A stretch of 64,000 bases of DNA from Psococerastis gibbosa (Eukaryota > Arthropoda > Insecta > Psocodea > Psocidae), in NCBI GenBank assembly GCA_963971405.1, contig OZ020488.1, forward strand, positions 21,905,089 to 21,969,088, read 5' to 3'. A program made the translations under genes and the position numbers. Shown piece after piece: positions 55,990 through 64,000 of the stretch; position 1 is the stretch's first letter; each line of letters begins with the position of its first letter. The notes under the pieces were generated by a model. That model did not search any database, was not told the origin of the DNA, and saw only the letters and a list, made by a program, of their open reading frames with translations.

Positions 55990-56349
55990 ATAAATAAATA
56001 TTGACTTTTTGTTCTATTACTGTTGTTTCTAACGCCTGCTTTCAGCATTACTGCTTTAAGCAACCCTGTCAGCCTGGCGGGGGGAGTGAGTCTGTTTGTT
56101 AACTTGAGGCACCCAAAGGGCAGACTCTATCACCTCGGGGAAAGGGGAGTTGACTGACAGGTTTTGTTCTATTACTAAACCGACCGAGTTAGAGCTACAA
56201 TATAAAGCCCTATCTTACACTCAAGGAAGGCCCGGGACCGCCTGCTTATACATGCCCTCCAACGCATGGCCAGAAAATGTAGCAAGTGTGGGCCTCGAAC
56301 CAACAACCTTTCGGGTGAAAGTCGGAGTCTGTATCACTACTCTACATGT
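55990..56349 (-). repeat. tRNA-Glu-like SINE, copy 2, interrupted by a second SINE
   Basis: The head ACATGTAGAGTAGTGATAC is at 56331-56349 and the B box GGTTCGAGGCCC at 56290-56301 (both on the - strand). The tail AGTAATAGAACAAAA is found twice, at 56162-56176 and 56007-56021, because a 5S-type SINE is inserted in it. The remaining tail GTCAATATTTATTTAT is at 55990-56006. Confidence 0.85.
56022..56161 (-). repeat. 5S-rRNA-derived SINE, copy c, 5'-truncated
   Basis: Only the 3' half is present: on the - strand CTGTCAGTCAACTCCCC, CAGACTCACTCCCCCC and GAAATGCTGAAAGCAGG? ends in GCGTTAGAAACAAC (the central block reads CAGTAATGCTGAAAGCAGG here). TTTTGTTCTATTACT duplicated on both sides proves insertion into the surrounding SINE. 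The 5' truncation is typical of LINE-driven copying. Confidence 0.85.
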
Positions 56350-56369
56350 TCTGACTGAATTTAAACATG

Positions 56370-57858
56370 CGGCTGAGGACTGAGGAGCGCAACCTGACTG
56401 GGTAGCAATAAAATGAATGTTGTAAAATTGTGTTCACAAATAGGGTGGCAGACGGATTTATAGGCCCTGCCCATACAATAAATCGTGTGCCTGCGCTAGA
56501 TGGCCCCACGCCATTGATTTGTATGCAGGGCAGGTGTCTCTTTTTCTCATAGCGCAACCGTTCACGTTCCAAAGTAAAAAATAAAATTCTCTCCAGCAAG
56601 AAATAATTAAGAGAAATTGGTCAGCGCCGCCGGACCTTTCAACGTAGTTGCGCTTCGTTTCTTTTTCTTTGTTCCTTTTTTATTTTAAAACGGTTCAAAG
56701 CCGGCTTTTAATATGAAACTCGTTTTCTCTCTCTTGAAAAAAATATTGTATTTCTATTTTTATTAGATTGCAAAGTTACTCGCCTAATAGGCTACTTGAA
56801 TTTGTTTTAATTTTATTTTGTTGTAAGTACTATAGAGTGAGTGTTTTCCTCATTTGTTTATTCACGCCTTTCATTTAATTCGAATATTTTTCATGTCAAC
56901 TGCCAAATTCCACAGCCGTTGGCCATCTAGCGAACCCATTATTCGGGCTAGACTACAGCAACCTTAAAGCCACTTTACACATGCACATTACGTTTTACGC
57001 TTTATGCGGTGTCTTTGGTTATCAAATAATTGTTAACTGGTGGTCATTTTTAATAATTATGTGATAAAAGAAAAAAGAAAGGAGTAATAAAAATGACATC
57101 AATTCTAAAAACATTGCTGCCCCGTACAACCCAAACATTTTTTTTTGTAAACTATTGTACTATAGTAGCTACCTACACTAGCTATCTAGCTTCTACGTCG
57201 AGTAGTAAACAAAAAGCAAAAGATAAGCAAAACACGGGAGGACATTCCAGTAACACCAGTTACAACACAACCGATACCGAAAGCGAAATGGCAATTGCCC
57301 TTGCTGGGGGGGGGGGGGGGGAGATGACGAAGAATATTGATGGCTTGTTCCATTCAGTGGAACTAAAACGACTTTGCACATCTTATAAAGAGGAACTAAA
57401 GATCTTACAAGGGCAGTGTAACCCATTAATATATTAATATATCCAATCGAACCACCAATTAACTCGGTGGGCGTATAAGCAAGCCCTTGCAGTCGCCCTT
57501 AAATCCAATTAAAAAAAAGCTACCTACAAAGTGTACAGATTATCTTTTTTATCAATTTCATAAAATCTTGAATTAAAGCCTGCGTTGAATGGTGGGTTAC
57601 CACAGTCTATATCCTAAATCCTATTAATGGGCTATTGCATATACTGTAAAGTTATTATTTCAGTCATTTACTACTGCCTCAAGTCAGCTCATTTTGATTT
57701 TTGAACCGTAGTTATAAATTTTTCAGTTGACTTAAAATATACCTCTATTGTCTATACTTCTCTAACCTATGCGTCGAAATAAGATTTTCAACAGTTTTCA
57801 TTCTCATAAATATTCTACTTAACTGTGCAATGCATCGATCTCAAGTTTTGTTTTAATT
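56370..57858. other. Intergenic; 114-codon open frame of unknown status
   Basis: The + frame at 57093-57437 is low-complexity in part (SSSKQKAKDKQN, GGGGG from a G run at 57306-57320). No domain was recognised, and the homopolymer in its middle argues against a conserved gene. Confidence 0.35.
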
Positions 57859-58223
57859 GCCAACGGCCTTACCATGTTGATTCCATTAGAGCAGAGCATG
57901 TTTCAAACTGCGGCAACTTGGTAGTGTGCACAGCGTTGGCAGGGGAACCTGGTGGGACATGATAACGCGCTTAGGCAGTATAAGTCGAGTCCTGGTCACC
58001 TCCGATTTAATCGTGTGACTTTACCATGTTCCCCAAGTGGTTCGGAATCCACTATAATCAGGAGGTCCACCCTGTTAGTCAACTCCCCTATCCCCGAGGT
58101 GAAAGAGTCTGCCCTTAGGGTGCCTCAAGTTAACAAACAGACTCACTCCCCCCACCAGGCTGACAAGGTTGCTTAAAGCAGAAATGCTGAAAGCAGGCGT
58201 TAGAAACAACAACAACAACAACA
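57859..58223 (+). repeat. 5S-rRNA-derived SINE, copy d, full length with 14-bp TSD
   Basis: GTTTTGTTTTAATT flanks both sides (57845-57858 and 58224-58237), so the element is exactly 365 bp. It starts GCCAACGGCCTTACCATG, the first bases of 5S rRNA, and ends in a CAA repeat. This copy fixes the true ends of the family. The 74-codon open frame inside is incidental. Confidence 0.92.
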
Positions 58224-58276
58224 GTTTTGTTTTAATTATTTCGGTAAAGTGACCTTTTGTTTGTCATATACCCTTA

Positions 58277-58695
58277 GGCGGCTATTCCACTTGTCAATTT
58301 TTCTTCAATAATTGATGTGATATTTCCTGTGTCATTGTCCATTTCAACTTCCGCATGTTAAATTTGATCAATAATCATAAAGTAAAATCACGCTTTGCAA
58401 ACAATAACAAACTAAAATTAAATAATGGCGTCGTCAGGATATGATAAATAATTATAATTAATTTCTTGATAGCAAATGAATTATTTCATAATTCAAATTA
58501 TAAAATTTCTTGTAGATTATAAAATTAAAAGAAAGACGGCAGGCAAACTCACAAAATTGGAAAAAATTGAAAACAAAAATCGTCAATTATTGAAGACAAG
58601 TGGAATGAAGTGTAAAAATATAAATGCAACATTGATGATTTTTCGTCAAGGACATTATCAAAATTGAAGAAAAATTGACAAGTGGAATAGCCGCC
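58277..58695. mobile_element. Harbinger-like MITE, 419 bp, TTA TSD, about 33-bp perfect terminal repeats
   Basis: GGCGGCTATTCCACTTG and the following TCAATTTTTCTTCAA occur at the left and, inverted and without a change, at the right. TTA flanks both sides (58274-58276 and 58696-58698). The perfect termini suggest recent movement. The 63-codon AT-rich frame inside is not transposase-like. Confidence 0.88.
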
Positions 58696-59111
58696 TTACA
58701 TAAATATTCAGTAAATACCAACTCAGTCATAACATCGTTCTTTAAATATACGTATTGTATAATTCTGCCAAAAATTTTAATTTCCCCGCTGTACTTCTCG
58801 AACCGAAAAGATACAGTTTTAATTTATACGAAAGAGGGGTAGTGTGGATTTTATGGGTGCATGAGTGGAATTTGAGACTGGGCCAATCATTTTAAGAGGA
58901 CTGGTAGGTTGGTTTGTATTTTATCGTTGGTTCTGTTTCAGAAAGGAGATGTTGGCACGGGGCGTGGGACTTAGTTTTTGGCTGGCTCAGGGCCCGCGCT
59001 GTTTTTCCACACTTGTTATAAGAGCTCTTCTCTCACCCTAAACTTTCCCATCATGGAGCCGATGCCCTACTTCTGATTTTATTATGGTGATTATTATTAT
59101 TAATAATTATT

Positions 59112-60330
59112 ATAAATTGATGAAAGTTCCGAACGTCTAGCAAGCCTTATAGCCCTTACATGCTACCATGGCGCATTAAAAAAAAGAACCGGTCCGAGTT
59201 TACTCGAACATGCTTTCCAATTTATCAAAATTAGTAGATAGAGAAAATGAGTAATTTCATAGTAAATAATTTTCCTATGGTTAAATTTCCGATATCTAGG
59301 GTGGGGAGGGGGGGGGGGGGGTTGTCCACCTGACGTCACTGGTGGTGCGGTAAATTCTAGATAGGTTAGACCAACATATTATCACATAGCAATACTGGCA
59401 GGGCACGCAATGCATTTGAGCGTGAATTTTCAATCATTAAAAAAAAAAAAAACATTTTTTTTTACAAAACCAAATTTGGGAAAGCAACCTATCCGGTTTC
59501 GTTACTCAATTTAACACCTAAAACATACCTGAAGGTAGAAATCATCGATAGAAAGGTATCGCAGAAAAATTATTTTTTAGTCATTTTTCATTAAAATTTA
59601 GACATTTTTATTTTTTTACCCCCAGAAGCAAACTATCAAGGGGCAAGCGACCCCCCGCATTTTATCAACATTAACAACAACTACAATATATGTGAATTGA
59701 AAAGAAATCGTTGGAGGGAAATAATTTTTTTAGACGTTTTTTTGGAGTTTTTTGAGAATAAAACCCCCCCAAATTGAGTTAGCCCAAAATAAAAAAAATG
59801 GTCCCGAGGTATGATTTTTGTGAATCTACATGCCGAATTTCATCAAAATCGGCGGAGTAGTTTGCCCGGAAATCGACGAACAGACAGACATTTCGTAAAA
59901 ACCACTTTTTTGGGTTCCTGGGACCTCAAAACGTGTAAATCCGTTGAAAACTCGGAATCGAAAATTTCGACCATAACAAAGCTTTCCTTATACTACGTAT
60001 AAATTGGAAAGCAAAAAGCTCTTTCTACATTACTTATGACTTCAGAATAAAGTGTTCTAAATACTATACTAATAGATTTCCCTACACAGTGAAGACTGAT
60101 GAAAGTTTTGAAAGTATCGCAAACCTTATAGCCACGGAGCACATAGAAAGACAGTCCTTTTATGATTTTTCTACATTGCTTATTACTTCAGAATGAAGTG
60201 TTCTAAATACTATACTACAGTAGTACTAGATTTCCCTACACAGAGTAAAAGTTGATGAAAGTTCCGAAGGTCTTGCAAACCTTACAGCCCTAATAAGAAA
60301 CCACGGAGCACATAGAAAGACAGCCCTTTT
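59112..60330 (+). repeat. Tandem array of a unit of about 150 bp, with family A beside or inside it
   Basis: Two units at about 60020-60165 and 60166-60330 share CTTCAGAAT-AAGTGTTCTAA, GATTTCCCTACACAG, GATGAAAGTT and CGGAGCACATAGAAAGACAG. A partial unit lies at 59112-59170 (GATGAAAGTTCCGAACGTC, CAAGCCTTATAGCCC). The family A element at 59186-60012 lies between them. Confidence 0.7.
59186..60012 (-). repeat. Family A repeat, full-length copy 13
   Basis: GAACCGGTCCGAGTTTACTC to ATAAATTGGAAAGC, with a G run at 59309-59321 and a short GACA array at about 59880-59890. A 63-codon frame ends in KLSLYYV as in copies 5 and 12. Confidence 0.92.
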
Positions 60331-61730
60331 ATTATTTTATGAGTAAAAGCATTGAACAAAAACATCTCGAAATGTGGTTTGATAGGAATCTCTACTTTCC
60401 TTAGGGAATATGACATTTGAAAAAGCATTGGACGACAAAAAGGTTGATTAATTTAATGTGGGCATTGTTCTTTAAAGCTCCTCTGTGCGGTCGCAATTCT
60501 CCCTATTTCTCATAGCTTCGCCTTCATCCTCTTTTTCCTCCGAGAATCTCTAAATTCTATTTTCTGTGGTGGAGGTCACAGTTTACAATATATTCTACAA
60601 CACAAACACCCGCTCTGCTGTTGCCTGTAGTTTTAAGTTATCCATTGATTAATTACAATTATCTATAGGATTAACAAGGTTGATTAATTGATACATTTTA
60701 TAATGTCATTCTTCAATATTGGTAATATTCAGTTCATTTCTTATTCCTAAAAATTTATTAGCACTAAAGAAATGTTTACTATATGGAAAGCGTTTGCGTA
60801 ATTTTTTTTCACTCTGTCAGACGATATAATCAGGTTGTATAAAATGTTGACTACACAATTAATTTATGGAAGTATATATGTATTTCAAAATTGCCGTCTG
60901 CCATGCTCAGTCTCAGATACTCCTTTAAAAATATATGCAGTATTGTAATTGAGTGTGAAGTTGTAAAATAAAGAGGCTGGTTCATAAATATATTTATAGT
61001 TTCAAGAGAAAAATGGCCTGTGGGAGACTCAAGTATTCAAATTGGGAAGGAACTTGAAATACTTTTTATTCTCCGGTTTGCAGGAAAAAAATTGCCTCGC
61101 GAAATCGTGTGGTTCTTGTGAAATACCTGTGAAGGCTGCTAGAGGCCGAAGCAGGCTACGAATTTATGTACATGCCTATTACGTATGTCGTAATTTGCAG
61201 CTTTGTTGTGGTCCATAATATTTTGGTTCATCAGTGAAAGATTTCAGCCTTACACCGCAGTGTACACCTGTAGAATAATTTTTTAACCATTGCGGTGGAT
61301 CATGATGTTTTTTTACTGCATATTCTGTATAAATTGTGATTGCGGTTAACAGTATATAAAATCGTCCCCCTTGTAACTTTGTAATATTTTGAACTCATTA
61401 TTGTTCATTAAAATAACTTAGTAGTATTTATAAATACTGTAAATAGTATTTATAAATACTGTAATTAGTAATATTATCTAATTTATTTTAATTTACAAGA
61501 TTAAAAGTATTTATTGCTGCTTCTGCAAGGAAGAACGCAATCTTTGCTCTCGAATTGATGGGCACAGATGGCTGGACCAACACTGCAGCTAGAGACATAA
61601 AAATCGGAAAACTACAAACTGCACATACTATAACACCATATAAAGAATATAATATCTAAAATAAAATCTAAAATAAATATAAAAAAAATAAATAAAGAAA
61701 TATTAAAACATACTGTACGTACTGTAATAT
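60331..61730. other. Intergenic; doubled palindrome at 61.42-61.46 kb
   Basis: AGTATTTATAAATACT, a perfect 16-base palindrome, occurs at 61423-61438 and 61445-61460. Otherwise no gene or repeat was recognised. Confidence 0.45.
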
Positions 61731-61974
61731 AGCCGGCCGCCTTACCAAGTTGAATCCAGCGGACCAGAGCAGGTTCAAAGATGCAGATAACTTGGTAGTG
61801 TGCACAGTGCCGGCAGGGAAACATGGTAGGACTTGTCCTGGTCACCTCCGAACTAATCGTGTGACTTCACTGTGTTTCCCAAGTGGTTCGGAATCCACTA
61901 AAATCAGGAGGTCCCCCGTCCTATGGGCCCACACCGTGGCCTGGGACTGTGTCCAATCATACTATACTAACTAA
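61731..61974 (+). repeat. 5S-derived SINE, copy e, with alternative tail and 13-bp TSD
   Basis: CGTACTGTAATAT flanks both sides (61718-61730 and 61975-61987), giving 244 bp. The head GCCGGCCGCCTTACCAAG and body GTTTCCCAAGTGGTTCGG match copies a-d. After GGAGGTCC the sequence changes completely to CCGTCCTATGGGCCCACACC and a CTATACTAACTAA tail. Confidence 0.88.
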
Positions 61975-61989
61975 CGTACTGTAATATCC

Positions 61990-62550
61990 ACATTTGAAAG
62001 AAGGAAGAAAAAAAATTGTCTTTATTTTCCATATGGACGAATTTTGGGCCTTTCGGCCACTCTTGCAATTTAATCCATGGCATTGTGCCTGAACCTAATA
62101 ATGCCGAATTCATCCCGATTCATGAACGTTATTTATTATACAAAATAGCAACCACACTTGTTTTCTTAAAAAAAATGAAGTTAGTTAAAACTATTTATAA
62201 CCAATTTAACAATATTTTTAGTTCCGAACCTGAAAATAAATTATTTGGTAAACTTAAAAAAACAATTAATATGTGAAATCGTAGTAAATTGCTAATACCC
62301 ATCCCATACGTATAAATGTAATACTTTTATGCCCTGTAAGTGGCATATTGGAATGACCAATTGTCAAACCCGAAATGAAAAAAATACTGCGATAGTGCGA
62401 TAAGCCTGCTGAATACGATTGTCAGGTAGCGACTATTTTTTTAATGTATGATGGCTTCAGATTTTCCATTTTCCAAGTGGTTTCTGTTTCAAAAAAAAAT
62501 ATGCTGATTTGAACTGTGTACATTTTAATAATTACAAGGAGCAATTACAA
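61990..62550. other. Intergenic; 86-codon frame of unknown status
   Basis: The + frame at 62016-62276 (ending FGKLKKTINM) resembles LINE C-termini in composition but not in any motif I can name. No other feature was seen. Confidence 0.3.
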
Positions 62551-62798
62551 AGGGTACTAGAAGCAAAAGGCTCCAGTTCCACTTAACTAATTTTTTCAGG
62601 AGAGACCAAAAACTGTAGGTTAACTGATAACGTACTTAGGAATCTGATTCGTTCACGCTACATTTTAACACTTAAGGAAGTCCCATTTTGCTCCTAACAA
62701 CATGGTCCCTTTGTAGCCCCTTGCTAGACGATTTCGGCGATACCAATAACTCAATATCGCAAAAAATTGGAACTAAAACCTTTTGCTTCTAGTACCCT
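62551..62798. mobile_element. MITE with inverted ends, about 248 bp
   Basis: AGGGTACTAGAAGCAAAAGG at the left equals the reverse complement of the right end, and similarity continues for about 10 more bases (CTCCAGTTCCA against TTTTAGTTCCA). No target duplication is evident. Confidence 0.75.
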
Positions 62799-63266
62799 CG
62801 ACTATATACTCTATAAATCGTCGGGTTTTATTGAATAAAACAGACTTTTTCGTTTGGAAGCGAATTGGAATAGCGTGGAGGGTTGGTAATAAGATGATTA
62901 TCGGTGGCTTTAAACACATGTACAGTACACGTACATTATGTCAGTGGGTAGAGTGACGAATGGTTCACTAATTGGCTTTGTTTTTGCTTTAAAATTAAAA
63001 AAAATTAGCTTTGATTGATCGTGTTGCGGAATATTGAAGTGAGGTAGAATGGTTATTATGTTACTATTACGTCACATTCAGCGAGTTTTCCCCCTATCAA
63101 GGAAGTTGCTTTTTAATTATTTATTAATCATACTCGCATATACAATACTAGTGTACTAGTGTACTATGTAGCCTAGTTTAATTCTAGTATAGTAACCAAG
63201 TAAAGTACGCGGACCAACCCCCCATGTACGCACACAAATGTAGAAAACAACAATGACTATTTTCTG
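62799..63266. other. Intergenic, nothing recognised
   Basis: AT-rich, with ACTAGTGTACTAGTGTACTA at about 63148-63167 as the only local repeat. Confidence 0.45.
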
Positions 63267-63267
63267 G

Positions 63268-63470
63268 ACATGTAGAGTAGTGGAACAGACTCTAACTTTC
63301 ACCCGAAAGGTTGTTGGCTCGTGTCCCACACTTACAACTGTTTCTGGCCATGCTTCGGAAGGCGGTCCCGGGCCTTACTAATTGAGTGTAAGAGAGGGCT
63401 ATATAGTCCCAACTCCACTAGGTTGGCTTAGTAATAGAACAAAATGTCAATATTTATTTATTTATTTTAG
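63268..63470 (+). repeat. tRNA-Glu-like SINE, copy 3, full orientation reference
   Basis: ACATGTAGAGTAGTGG, CTTTCACCCGAAAGGTTG, a degenerate B box GGCTCGTGTCCC, GGCGGTCCCGGGCC and the tail AGTAATAGAACAAAATGTC, then TTTATTTATTTA. It defines the uninterrupted tail that the copy at 56.0 kb has lost. Confidence 0.85.
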
Positions 63471-64000
63471 ATCGTATCAAATCTGATCACAATGCCATTA
63501 TTCATACACTCCAAATGTAGGATGAACGTGCAATGAATGATTACATCGCTAGAGTGGAACAACAAAGTTTTTGCTAAATGCTTTTCGGCAGACATGCAGG
63601 CCATAAAACTGATTTGGAAGAATAGGGTATGATGTTTGTAAACATGAAATCTGCCGCATTTTTTTAGTATTTACATAGAATTCACACATAGCGGCTATGA
63701 AGTAAATTAATGGGGGTCATTTATACCGCCAGCTATCGCTTGCCTGTGAGTCAATGTGCCCCAATTTATTTATATTCTATAATGGTATCATGCGGCTATA
63801 GGCTATTGATATATTGATTGGTACCTCCTAAAAAACCAATGAAATTCGGCTTTGTACAAAATTCGGGGGCCGTGGGATTTGCTCTGAATGTTATTCTATG
63901 AAATCCACGTATTTCACTGTGTCCCAGCTAGCTGCCCTCAGTTTAACTTACATTAAAAAGTTTGGAAATTATTGTATAAGATGATCTTGAGCACCAACTT
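63471..64000. other. Intergenic to window edge, nothing recognised
   Basis: No gene, repeat or hairpin recognised. Confidence 0.45.

Noticed and set aside
57093..57437. 114-codon frame with poly-Gly as a gene
   Set aside because: A homopolymeric G run sits in its middle; a single-base slip would destroy it and no domain is visible.
57859..57890. Genuine 5S rRNA gene
   Set aside because: Only about the first 27 bases match; the internal control region expected downstream is absent and TSDs mark a retroposed element.

Overview
The window is animal nuclear DNA, most likely from an insect with a repeat-rich, AT-rich genome (perhaps a hemipteran; that guess rests on general impression only). The evidence is short coding exons with GT-AG introns, many SINEs, LINE remnants and MITEs, and microsatellites. 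There are no bacterial-type operons, tRNA or rRNA genes, or CRISPR arrays.

Region 1 (1-9955, + strand) holds the last 15 coding exons of an axonemal dynein heavy chain of the outer-arm gamma class (DNAH5/DNAH8 type). They encode about 1053 residues, from AAA5 to the C-terminus. Every splice junction I assigned keeps the reading frame, so this looks like an intact gene whose 5' part lies outside the window. Region 2 (10265-11413, - strand) is a convergent, intronless 382-codon gene for a charged coiled-coil protein that I do not recognise. The two genes meet tail to tail over about 310 bases with closely packed polyadenylation signals.

Region 3 (about 11.5-64 kb) has no convincing host gene. 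It is a dense, nested collection of transposable elements: (a) an unidentified family of about 820-850 bp ('family A'), in at least 12 complete or partial copies, with palindromic ends, an internal TCTG microsatellite and a long C/G run; (b) SINEs whose 5' end matches the start of 5S rRNA, with two different tails, several with clear target-site duplications (TSDs); (c) three further SINE families with tRNA-like promoter boxes (Glu-like, Lys-like and one unassigned); (d) decayed 3' ends of at least three kinds of non-LTR retrotransposon (LINE); (e) MITEs and fold-back elements, including two hAT-like elements with 8-bp TSDs, Harbinger-like elements with TAA/TTA TSDs, and a family of long hairpins sharing the end CAGCCTGATC; (f) a Penelope-like hairpin at 16.1-16.4 kb with a hammerhead-ribozyme-like core in each arm.

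Several nested insertions can be ordered in time from the sequence: a 5S-type SINE inside a tRNA-type SINE (56.0-56.4 kb), a hAT MITE inside a 5S-type SINE (24.1-25.1 kb), a LINE end inside one half of a segmental duplication (46.3-47.1 kb), and family A beside or inside a tandem array (59.1-60.3 kb). A cluster of CRE, RFX X-box and E-box-like motifs at 38.25-38.33 kb is the only strong-looking regulatory candidate.
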